Under the pieces are notes generated by a model, which was given only the letters and a program-made list of their open reading frames with translations, ran no database searches and was not told the origin of the DNA. Below, in pieces: positions 26,494 through 33,710 of a stretch of 33,710 bases of DNA. Both the position numbers and the translations under genes were made by a program. Source of the stretch: Gammaproteobacteria bacterium (lineage in GTDB: Bacteria > Pseudomonadota > Gammaproteobacteria > JAJFKG01); contig JAJFKG010000017.1 in NCBI GenBank assembly GCA_021773335.1, positions 1 through 33,710 on the forward strand. Reading direction: 5' to 3'. How positions within the stretch are numbered: position 1 is the stretch's first letter; every line of letters begins with the position of its first letter.

Positions 26494-26526
26494 ATCATAT
26501 ACAGTAAACATTAAGGGAAGCTTAAA
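26494..26526 (-). promoter_or_regulatory. PmrA-like box plus -10, upstream of Ser-rich gene
   Basis: Read on the minus strand: TTTAAG (26526-26521), five bases, CTTAAT (26515-26510), ten bases, TATGAT (26499-26494). Both half sites match YTTAAK exactly with an 11-bp period, and the distance to the -10 is the same as at 6992 and 16639. Confidence 0.65.
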
Positions 26527-26651
26527 TTGGTTGACTACATCCGTATTTTCTACGGCAATATGCGCAAATGTATTTTTAATGAATTTGCATTCGAATGTTT
26601 TGCTCTGGCGAATTCTATACATAGACTACTGTCTTCTAGTCAAGCCCAGAT

Positions 26652-26745
26652 GTAGCCCGGATAAGTGGCGTAGCAACGTCATCCGGGAACAGCAATGAAC
26701 AACCCTTTTCCCGGATGACGCGCGTGCCGCGCTTATCCGGGCTAC
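26652..26745. repeat. REPIN-like double-hairpin element, copy 4
   Basis: The 94-bp element has left arm GTAG-CCCGGAT...ATCCGGG and right arm CCCGGAT...ATCCGGG-CTAC. Its right arm is the inverted equivalent of the left arm of copy 2. Confidence 0.9.
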
Positions 26746-26775
26746 CTGTTATGGGTGGGATGAGGATGTCATCGC

Positions 26776-29700
26776 TCAATAGGGTACAACACCCAGAGAC
26801 TCAGCTGATTTTGGCGTAGCTGTTGGTACGGGGACAGGTTCTGTTAGTGAGTCAGCGGTTGCTGCTTGTGTGCTAAGCTGCGCCGTGCTTACCGACGTGG
26901 TAAAGAAAGCTGCACTCGAACCTACAGCACTTGAACTAGCTGCAGTAGGGCTAGCCGCATCACTCACACTTCTACTGCGATGATGTCCGCTATGTGCAGC
27001 AGTTCGTCTAACGACTTGCGGTGCAGCTTGTTGTGGATCGTGCAACACTTGCCAATGGGTATTATTACGATTGAACAATATTACCGACAATTGTGCTGTT
27101 GCAGATGGAGACGACACTCTAATTGGCCTAGCAGCTGCATCACCGGAAACAAAAGCGACATTAACACCCCACTGTTTAGCAAGACAATCAATCTCACCCG
27201 CTGTTAACATCACATCACTTTGGGCAACATAATTGAGGTAATTTTCGTATATTTCCGACCACTTAGTGTTATTTTCTTGCTTGTCTTTCAGTTTAGACTT
27301 AATTTGTTCAACAAGAATATTTTCAACAATGCGCGCCGGGGTTACTTCACAATTAATGCGTCCCTCATGATTAACCGTAAGGCTTTTACAGATGCCCAAC
27401 CAGCTGTGCAACCAAGCTTCTGAACCCCAGCGACTAGCTGCAATATCAAGGCAGTTATCAATACATTCTTTAAGAGCTTGTCTTTCCTCTGCATTACCAT
27501 CACCAACGGCAATCTGTTCCCAGGCGGCTTTTGTCGCCAAAAAATATTTCAATTTAGCTTTAAATCCCCGTTGTTGTTGATACTGGGACAAAAGCAAGCG
27601 GAACAATTGATTTCTTTTTCCAACGACATTCAGTTTACTATCGTGCAAACAAATCAGGAAGATTATTTTTGCATCGCGTATAGCTGTCTGCTCAATCTTC
27701 CAGTCTCGATAAATCTCAAGCTTACGTGACACTATGATTTTACGATAATCGACGCGCTTATGTTTATCGCCAAGTGATGATACTAGCTTTTTAAAATAAC
27801 CTGCGTTGGCAGCAACAAGCGCTTGCGCATCTAACTCAATTGGCTGACCGACAACACCTCTCACACAACTTGCAATGAATTTTGCCTGGCTATTTAATTG
27901 AAATTCCGCATCATGACCTAGCGCCTGAGCGAGGTCATCCCGTAATTTATTACCTAAAGTCTTTGTCAACTCCGTTGTTTGCTGGAAATGATCGGCGCCA
28001 GCGAACACTGACCAAGGCATGCCACTCGCCTCTATATCAAAACCAGGTACCGCAAGTGCAGCCCGTTGTACCGCCAAACTCAAAGCATAGAGACCGCAGT
28101 TATTGTTATAACCTGACACATCGATGATAGAGTTACCTTTTGATGCCTGAGATTTGCCTTTAGACTTATCTGATTTCGACGGATCTGGTTTGCGCTCCTT
28201 GGATTTTTCTGGCATCTTACCAGTGGCTGTGAGCAACTCTCTGCGCTGACTAACTTGACTAGCAATATAACGTTTAAAGTGGCTACCTAAAGTATCTCGC
28301 CTAGCAAAATTATTGATAGCTGATCTAAGTTGTGATTTACTCAGCAATGCACGCATTATTTTTTCATCACACAGTTCATCCAAACGCACCAAATAACTTT
28401 CGCCACGTGCCCCATTCATGAACAAGCGAGTCAGCTGCACGGCCATTTGGCACAAGTTGGCACGCCCACTAGATAGCAACGACATGCGTCCACTTGTCGC
28501 GTGTTGGCTTAAGATTTGATAAAGATAAGCAACCAACACTTCTGCTTTTTTCGTGATAAGAAACTCGTACGCCGTCTTTTCATCCAGCGGTTGCTTACTA
28601 AGCATGCGTTGTAATGCTGCGACACTAGCCCCAGCATCGATGTGGCGACTTAAGGCATTGCCTAACCCATAGGCTTTATCAAAAATTGTGGTTTTTTTCC
28701 GGCTATAGCGGTGACTCATATCCTTCAATAAAATATCATCGAGATATTTAGATCTGCGCACATCGGCAATGGAATAGCGAATACAGGTTGTATTGTAGTG
28801 AAATAGCAAATCGCCCAGCTCGGGAATACCTAGCAACAATGCCAACTCTTTAATGATAGGGACAACTTCCAGCGTTGTCTCGCCACAACCTGCTTCACGC
28901 AATGGTTGCGCCAAGCTTGCCAGCAAATAAAGTGCGTTCAGCTGAGAATTAAGCTTACGTTTTGCAAACCTATCAGCAATCTCTCCTAGAGTTGACTTTA
29001 AGGCTGCAAGCAGCTTTTTCCTTTCTGATTTTTTAATACTGCCGCCACTGTTCCGCTTATAACTAAAGATAACGGCGATCATACCCATGACGACACATTC
29101 ACTAAATCCTGCACGTGTAGCTGGACGTATGTAATCCTCAGCGATGTCATTGAAACTTTTAACATCGATTGCTTTGATCGCGGCACGATCCAGCGCTAAT
29201 TCATCTTTAAATCTTTTAACTTCGTCACTATTGAGCACGCCATTCACCAAATCAAGTACGGCTTGTTGCTTGGCCAAGCTGCTTTCATATAAACCATGCG
29301 CTTCCGCACGTAACTGCGCTCGATACCATTGCAAATAATGTTCGAACTTTGTTTCATCGCTTATTAGCTGCGTTCGACTTAGCTCGGTGCCAACTGCTTG
29401 GTTGTATTCAGGTAAATTAATCACTAAATTAGTATCACGCATACCCGAAATTTCCGTGTCAATGACACGGTTAACTGTACAAAATTGTTGCTGGGTACTA
29501 GAAATTTGTGAGGAAACAGTATTTTTTTTCTTGTCTAACTGGGTGAGTAGCTGTTGCACTGAAGCAATCAGTTCATTCACAGCTGTCACCATACCTTCGA
29601 CGCGTTCTTTGGTTTCTAGCTTGTGACCTGCTTGATTAACCTTATATTCAAATGCCGTTCTTACTGCATTGACCGCTAACCCTAACACCGATTTAACACT

Positions 29701-30063
29701 GGCTACACCACCTGCTTTCATTGACATACCACCAGTTAGAGCGCTTTCAGCTACGCCTTCAGCGGTGTCTGCTGCTGTGTCAAAATAGCGCGCCAGTAAA
29801 TTGAATTGCTCTAGTATATAGACACGGCGCGCTAAGCGTTGTTGATCAGCCCCAGTGGCTAACGTTGAACGTGTATTCAAATACATATCAGCCATACAGT
29901 GAAGTGCGCAGGCGATCGCTTTAACATCAAAGATGTTATCGGTTTGGCTGCCTATGGATTTTAGTTCCTTCATTGCGGCATCAAAACTTTGGCGCTCTGT
30001 CGACGAAATGGTTAAGTTGTGCAATTGTGACAACGATACTAGCTGATTATTCTGTTGCGTCAT
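26776..30063 (-). CDS. Large protein with OTU-like cysteine protease (deubiquitinase) candidate domain
   Basis: This 1095-residue protein has a helical N-terminal half (coiled-coil-like at about 155-195; helical repeats to about 610), a Lys/Ser-rich linker (about 615-645) and a C-terminal OTU-like domain. The Cys box is VSGYNNNCGLYALSLAV (Cys656). The distal part has GEIDCLAKQWGVNVAFVSGD (956-975), followed by LSVILFNRNNTHWQVL (His1003), matching the OTU order of a helix-strand before a strand ending in N-x-H-aromatic. The roughly 345 residues between Cys and His exceed a plain OTU domain, implying a large insertion. A Ser/Ala tail follows. ATG 30063 is preferred over GTG 30102 because GAGGA lies eight bases upstream. 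Host ubiquitin interference is inferred. Confidence 0.7.
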   Translation of the reverse strand: MTQQNNQLVSLSQLHNLTISSTERQSFDAAMKELKSIGSQTDNIFDVKAIACALHCMADMYLNTRSTLATGADQQRLARRVYILEQFNLLARYFDTAADTAEGVAESALTGGMSMKAGGVASVKSVLGLAVNAVRTAFEYKVNQAGHKLETKERVEGMVTAVNELIASVQQLLTQLDKKKNTVSSQISSTQQQFCTVNRVIDTEISGMRDTNLVINLPEYNQAVGTELSRTQLISDETKFEHYLQWYRAQLRAEAHGLYESSLAKQQAVLDLVNGVLNSDEVKRFKDELALDRAAIKAIDVKSFNDIAEDYIRPATRAGFSECVVMGMIAVIFSYKRNSGGSIKKSERKKLLAALKSTLGEIADRFAKRKLNSQLNALYLLASLAQPLREAGCGETTLEVVPIIKELALLLGIPELGDLLFHYNTTCIRYSIADVRRSKYLDDILLKDMSHRYSRKKTTIFDKAYGLGNALSRHIDAGASVAALQRMLSKQPLDEKTAYEFLITKKAEVLVAYLYQILSQHATSGRMSLLSSGRANLCQMAVQLTRLFMNGARGESYLVRLDELCDEKIMRALLSKSQLRSAINNFARRDTLGSHFKRYIASQVSQRRELLTATGKMPEKSKERKPDPSKSDKSKGKSQASKGNSIIDVSGYNNNCGLYALSLAVQRAALAVPGFDIEASGMPWSVFAGADHFQQTTELTKTLGNKLRDDLAQALGHDAEFQLNSQAKFIASCVRGVVGQPIELDAQALVAANAGYFKKLVSSLGDKHKRVDYRKIIVSRKLEIYRDWKIEQTAIRDAKIIFLICLHDSKLNVVGKRNQLFRLLLSQYQQQRGFKAKLKYFLATKAAWEQIAVGDGNAEERQALKECIDNCLDIAASRWGSEAWLHSWLGICKSLTVNHEGRINCEVTPARIVENILVEQIKSKLKDKQENNTKWSEIYENYLNYVAQSDVMLTAGEIDCLAKQWGVNVAFVSGDAAARPIRVSSPSATAQLSVILFNRNNTHWQVLHDPQQAAPQVVRRTAAHSGHHRSRSVSDAASPTAASSSAVGSSAAFFTTSVSTAQLSTQAATADSLTEPVPVPTATPKSAESLGVVPY

Positions 30064-30255
30064 GGCGGCATTCCTCGTGCTTTTAATATTGGGGGTAGGC
30101 ACGTTAAAGTTTAAAGAAATTTACTGACAAAACCATGGGTAAAAAGCTATAGGTAAAAATACTGAAATTAAGGCCTTAAGCGTTGTTAAGCAGCGACTGT
30201 CGACAAAAAGATGACTTGGAAGGAGACTATTTACAGTGACAACATTACAGTGTGT

Positions 30256-31572
30256 TTACAATGATACCGGCAAAGTTACCAATGCGCGCAGACCACTACC
30301 GGCGCGATTAAGCAATTTGACTTCACCACCATGCGCACGAATTACATCGTGTGCGACAGCAAGACCAAGACCTGTACCACCAGTTTCACGTGAACGTGAT
30401 GTTTCAACACGATAGAAAGGCTCAAAGACTTTATTCAAATGTTGTTCAGGGATACCGGGACCATTATCATCAATTTCAACCACGGCACTATCATCACGAC
30501 ACGTTAAACGCACATGCGCCACATCACCGTATTTCACGGCATTTTCAATCAGATTGGTAAAGGCACGTTTCAAAGCTAAGGTACGGCCGCGATAAGGGAA
30601 ATGCTGGCCATAACTTTCATAGCTGACAGGATGATTGGTATCTGCCATTTCACCAGTAATCGTATCGAGTAAGGCATCGAGGTCGAATTTTTCTAAATTT
30701 TCTTCTAAGAAGTCATCACGCGCAAAGGCTAACGTCGATGAAATCATCGCTTCCATATCGGCTAAATCCGCAATAATTTTGCCTTGTTGTTTTTCATCAT
30801 CAACAAATTCAGCACGTAATTTCAAGCGTGTGATCGGCGTACGTAGATCATGCGAAATCGCCGCCAACATACGCGTGCGATCGTTAATCAAACGCCGGAT
30901 ACGCGATTGCATTTCATTAAAGGTGTGGATCACTTCGTGCATTTCTTCCGAACCAGTCTCCGGCAACGGTGGCGCATTGACATCCACACCTAAGCGTTTT
31001 GCCGCTTTAGCAAAGCGCGCGAGGGGATCGGCTAAACGTTTCACCGACCATGCACATAAGAATAACGAAGCAACACACATAAAAACTACCGCTAATAAAT
31101 AACTCGCTAAAATCCACCATTTTGAGCGCATCGGCGTGGATATAATGTTCATCCACAATCCATCCGATAAGCGCAAGGCAATTTTGGCACTATTTGAACG
31201 CGAGGATAATACCGCTTGTTGGATTAAAGTCGGATTGGTATTGGCAATGCGTTGGCTATGTTTAAGCGGTTGGTTGTCGAGCGAAACTTGCAAGGTTGGG
31301 CTATTAACCACATTAATTAAACGTAGCAATTCCGAGCGTGGTAATGTCTTTGCAATCGTCGCAACCTTAATAAGTTGATTAGCAACTTCCCAACGTGAGG
31401 CTTCACGTTTTTCCAGTACACGATAGCGACTAAACACAGTCAGGCCTGCGGCTTGGATGAGGATAAAACCGACCAATAAAACAATAAAGCTTTGCATACC
31501 AATACGGCTAGGGAAAAAACGCCGCCCAACGCGCACGCCTCGACGAAAGCTACTCGGAAGGTTAAACTTCAC
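30256..31572 (-). CDS. envZ: EnvZ-like osmosensor histidine kinase
   Basis: The order is a first transmembrane helix (about 27-48), a periplasmic domain of about 100 residues, a second transmembrane helix (about 151-175), HAMP, a HisKA domain with AAISHDLRTPITRL (His241) and an HATPase with NLIENAVKYG, DDNGPGIP and GGTGLGLAV. With the start at GTG 31572 the phospho-His falls at 241, close to 243 in E. coli EnvZ, and the gene overlaps ompR by 11 bp (GTGAAGTTTAA). A longer reading to GTG 31617 is possible. It phosphorylates the OmpR-type regulator encoded just upstream. Confidence 0.9.
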   Translation of the reverse strand: MKFNLPSSFRRGVRVGRRFFPSRIGMQSFIVLLVGFILIQAAGLTVFSRYRVLEKREASRWEVANQLIKVATIAKTLPRSELLRLINVVNSPTLQVSLDNQPLKHSQRIANTNPTLIQQAVLSSRSNSAKIALRLSDGLWMNIISTPMRSKWWILASYLLAVVFMCVASLFLCAWSVKRLADPLARFAKAAKRLGVDVNAPPLPETGSEEMHEVIHTFNEMQSRIRRLINDRTRMLAAISHDLRTPITRLKLRAEFVDDEKQQGKIIADLADMEAMISSTLAFARDDFLEENLEKFDLDALLDTITGEMADTNHPVSYESYGQHFPYRGRTLALKRAFTNLIENAVKYGDVAHVRLTCRDDSAVVEIDDNGPGIPEQHLNKVFEPFYRVETSRSRETGGTGLGLAVAHDVIRAHGGEVKLLNRAGSGLRALVTLPVSL

Positions 31573-32320
31573 TGGTTGCCACCCGCTCAACCGTTGGTGT
31601 GAATTGATAACCACCACCGCGAACTGTCTTAATAATCGTTGGCGACTTGGGATTTTTTTCTAGCTTGCGGCGCAAACGACTGACTTGCACATCGATAGTG
31701 CGATCAAATGGCGATGCATCGCGACAACGCGTTAACTGTAAGAGTTGATCACGCGTCAATACCCGCCCAGGATGTTCGATGAATGCCAACAATAAATCGT
31801 ACTCACCCGCACTCAGTGGGATTGCCATATCATCCGGGGCAATCAAACGACGCTTGTTTTGATCCAGCGTCCAATCGAGAAAACGCACACGCGGTGCAGC
31901 GGTCAAGACTGTTTGTTGGCGCACATTGGCATCGAAGACATTGCCCGAACGGCGCAAAATCGCTTTAACGCGTGCGAGTAATTCACGCGGATTAAACGGT
32001 TTAGCAATGTAATCATCAGCGCCGAGCTCAAGACCCACAATGCGATCAGTGTCCGCACCAATCGCCGATAACATAATAATAGGAATCGCTGAATCACGGC
32101 GCAGCTGGCGACACAACTCCAAACCATCATCGCCGGGCATCATGATATCAAGGATGATAATATCGATGAGATTGTGCTTTTCTTCGAGTACCTGCTTCAT
32201 CGCTACACCATCTTGCGCGGTGGTAACCTCATAGCCATGCGTTTCAAAAAATTGGGCGAGCAAATCACGAATTTCTTTATCATCATCGACAATCAATAAA
32301 AATGGGGCTCGGTTGCTCAT
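31562..32320 (-). CDS. ompR: OmpR-family response regulator
   Basis: The receiver domain has the acidic pocket VDDD (11-14), phosphoacceptor D58 in LDIMMPGDDG, and K107 in AKPFNPRELLARV. The C-terminal winged helix (about 145-245) includes LSAGEYDLLLAFIEHPGRVL and VDVQVSRLRRKLE-type recognition features (here IDVQVSRLRRKLE). The GLELGADDYIAKPFNPREL block is closest to OmpR rather than PhoB or PmrA. It is followed by envZ with an 11-bp overlap, the classical ompR-envZ order. GGGA lies six bases before the ATG. Confidence 0.93.
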   Translation of the reverse strand: MSNRAPFLLIVDDDKEIRDLLAQFFETHGYEVTTAQDGVAMKQVLEEKHNLIDIIILDIMMPGDDGLELCRQLRRDSAIPIIMLSAIGADTDRIVGLELGADDYIAKPFNPRELLARVKAILRRSGNVFDANVRQQTVLTAAPRVRFLDWTLDQNKRRLIAPDDMAIPLSAGEYDLLLAFIEHPGRVLTRDQLLQLTRCRDASPFDRTIDVQVSRLRRKLEKNPKSPTIIKTVRGGGYQFTPTVERVATSEV

Positions 32321-32687
32321 AGATATCCCGCAAGGTGGCTAAAAATGTTCCATATAGTAGCGTAACAGGCTCACAATCACAATAGACTGCGACGTCCGGG
32401 CTTTTCCGTACGTGTTCAAAATATTTGCATACGGTAATTTTTCCCATTACTATTGCGCCACTTGTTGGTTACAATCCACCCCGATTGATCATAATACAGT
32501 CAAAGCAGTCGGAAAACCTGGTAAAATAGATAACAAAGGTAACCAAGTTGTTACAAAAAAGTCCTCGTTTGACATCAACCGGTTACATAGTGTCAGTAGA
32601 CTAGGCAACGTGGAAAAAACACAATACTCATACGTACGGAACTGTGTGGGTTAATTAAGGGATGCTTGGACAGTAGTGGGCACACAG
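32321..32687. other. Intergenic region between ompR and 286-residue-class gene
   Basis: This 367-bp stretch holds the ompR promoter at its left. Scattered GTTAC/GTAAC motifs (TTGGTTAC near 32465, GTAACC near 32540, GGTTAC near 32580) form loose inverted repeats. An 80-codon ORF from GTG at 32412 to 32654 has no ribosome site or recognisable domain and is not called. No RNA gene is seen. Confidence 0.5.
32354..32382 (-). promoter_or_regulatory. ompR promoter candidate
   Basis: On the minus strand, TTGTGA (32382-32377) and TACTAT (32359-32354) are 17 bp apart, about 35 bp before the ompR ATG. An adjacent second TTGTGA copy (32376-32371) lies inside the spacer. Confidence 0.45.
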
Positions 32688-33536
32688 ATGGCAAATTCAT
32701 TTACAGAAGTTTTAAAAGGTATTGATGAAGCAACCGGTAGGTTGGTTGGGCTACATGAGGAACAAATAAAGCGTTACAATGCGACAATAACGGCCCTCAG
32801 AAGCGTTGGTGAAGGTGACTTGCTTGCGAGAGATGAAAACAATACTTATCTTCACTTACCACACATCCTAACGCTAATCCAACTCAGCAAAAGCCCGCAC
32901 ATTAGCCCCAAGCTACAACCTAATCACATACTCAACGAAATACTAGCCATCGATGCCTACCTTGCTATTCAAACGTTATCTGAAGAAAACGTCTATAGCC
33001 CAGCTTTTGTAGCTAATTTTATTGCTGCCGGAGGAACGATTACACTGAGTAATTCAGATACACACGAGAATAGCAGCATTGCAATTGAGCCCGAACAAAC
33101 GACTTCGCACCGTAATGGCAATCTGCTCCTATTGAAACCAAACGCGGAAACTAAGCTTGCGACAAAGTTAGCGACTCTTCAAACATCAGATGATATCAGC
33201 GCAGTAACACCTCGGCAACATGGTGAGTCTATAGAAAGAGCCGGAGCTGCCAATGAAACCAGCCACAGCAACAACCAGTATGTAGTAGCCCCCGCGTCAC
33301 CAACTCCACACACTCCTAGCGCATATCTGGCCTTTAAAATGCACGAGCAATGTGTTCAACTAGGCAAAGCCGCCCTAGCTAACCTAGCCACAATCTATCA
33401 AGCTGTCAGTGGTGCGTTCGAGGCACTTGGTGATGGACTTGATGATGCACTTAAGGCATTTGGCGAAGGGCTTGAGCAGCTAGGACAGTTACAGAATACC
33501 TTTGCAATGGCACCCGGATTATATTTCACACATTAA
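32688..33536 (+). CDS. Helical protein of unknown function, effector-like composition
   Basis: This roughly 282-residue protein starts at ATG 32688; an in-frame GTG four codons upstream is an alternative. The N-terminal 115 residues are helical (FTEVLKGIDEATGRLVGLHE). A polar, disordered Ser/Thr/Asn/Pro-rich middle lies at about 120-215. The C-terminal 60 residues form helices with heptad-like hydrophobic spacing (GAFEALGDGLDDALKAFGEG, LEQLGQLQNTF). There is no signal peptide or membrane span. The helix-linker-helix form resembles the 262-residue protein at 11122 only in general style. Its 3' flank has a block shared with that of the secreted protein gene at 20884. Confidence 0.65.
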   Translation: MANSFTEVLKGIDEATGRLVGLHEEQIKRYNATITALRSVGEGDLLARDENNTYLHLPHILTLIQLSKSPHISPKLQPNHILNEILAIDAYLAIQTLSEENVYSPAFVANFIAAGGTITLSNSDTHENSSIAIEPEQTTSHRNGNLLLLKPNAETKLATKLATLQTSDDISAVTPRQHGESIERAGAANETSHSNNQYVVAPASPTPHTPSAYLAFKMHEQCVQLGKAALANLATIYQAVSGAFEALGDGLDDALKAFGEGLEQLGQLQNTFAMAPGLYFTH

Positions 33537-33682
33537 GTCGTTTGTACAGGCTGGTCCCGACCCTCTAGGCATATCGTTCCCCATAAAAACTGGTGCAAAG
33601 CTTACAGAGATCATAGAAGATACCGCCTATAAATTGGTTATATGCAATCCTGTAGACTACTGTCTTTGGGTCAAGCCCAGAG

Positions 33683-33710
33683 GTAGCCCGGATAAGTGGC
33701 GCAGCAACGT
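33683..33710. repeat. REPIN-like element, copy 5, cut by window end
   Basis: The left arm starts GTAG-CCCGGAT and continues as in copy 4 with one difference over the 28 visible bases. The rest lies beyond the window. Confidence 0.8.

Larger units (their letters stand above)
26446..26775. other. Intergenic region with PmrA-like promoter and REPIN-like copy 4
   Basis: No gene is seen in this 330-bp stretch. The left part holds the promoter of the Ser-rich gene. The right part holds a REPIN-like element with a 30-bp left flank shared with copy 5 (26622-26651 versus 33653-33682, 26 of 30 identical). Confidence 0.7.

Noticed and set aside
30064..30255. PmrA-like box before the OTU-like gene
   Set aside because: Three TTAA motifs are present (CTTAAC, CTTAAG, CTTAAT), but the periods are 10 and 8 bp and no -10 lies at the expected distance.
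31562..32320. Response regulator being PmrA, acting on the PmrA-like boxes
   Set aside because: Its sequence and the downstream EnvZ-type kinase fit OmpR-EnvZ. Any PmrA would be encoded outside the window.
32412..32654. 80-codon ORF before the last helical protein
   Set aside because: GTG start without a ribosome site, no domain, and the composition of intergenic DNA.

Overview
The window reads as a chromosome segment of a gammaproteobacterium with an intracellular or host-associated lifestyle, most likely in or near the Legionellales. The housekeeping genes (serC-serA, ompR-envZ, miaE) are gammaproteobacterial. The accessory genes are large ankyrin, OTU-like and serine/alanine-linker proteins of the kind secreted into eukaryotic cells by Dot/Icm-type systems. 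The genus cannot be fixed from the sequence, and no secretion-apparatus gene is present.

Layout. 1-3.7 kb: a PQ-loop (SemiSWEET-like) membrane protein, a probable tRNA-dependent cyclodipeptide synthase with the XYP signature, and a PAS-PAS hybrid kinase that has lost its phosphoacceptor histidine. 3.8-6.2 kb: an S24-like repressor lacking the catalytic serine, diverging across an operator from a four-gene operon (two small unknowns, a 44-residue membrane peptide, and a LuxR-type regulator whose start overlaps the peptide's stop). 6.3-16.5 kb: a secreted Cys-rich protein, a 1163-residue Ser/Ala-linker protein with a C-terminal membrane hairpin, a helical 262-residue protein, a DUF4143-type ATPase preceded by a 23-bp-phased iteron array, and a 1012-residue ankyrin protein. 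16.7-20.7 kb: a thioredoxin-like ferredoxin, miaE, a family-2-like glycosyltransferase, and a DUF234-type ATPase preceded by four symmetric boxes. 20.9-24.5 kb: a secreted Thr/Ser/Pro-rich protein and serC-serA. 24.6-30.1 kb: a Ser-rich effector-like protein and an OTU-like cysteine protease candidate. 30.2-33.7 kb: envZ and ompR, then another helical unknown.

Two patterns tie distant parts together. (1) Three effector-like genes (the 7.4, 16.5 and 26.4 kb starts) carry the same promoter architecture: two TTAA-type half sites 11 bp apart, then exactly 10 bp, then a -10 hexamer. This resembles the PmrA box that controls Dot/Icm effectors in Legionella and Coxiella. (2) Five copies (one cut by the window edge) of a 92-94 bp REPIN-like double hairpin with terminal GTAG are scattered through the window. 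Their stems covary. One supplies the C-terminus of a small protein and one splits the serC-serA intergenic region.

All functions are inferred from the sequence and remembered family signatures. No searches were run. No tRNA, rRNA, CRISPR array or complete transposase was seen.
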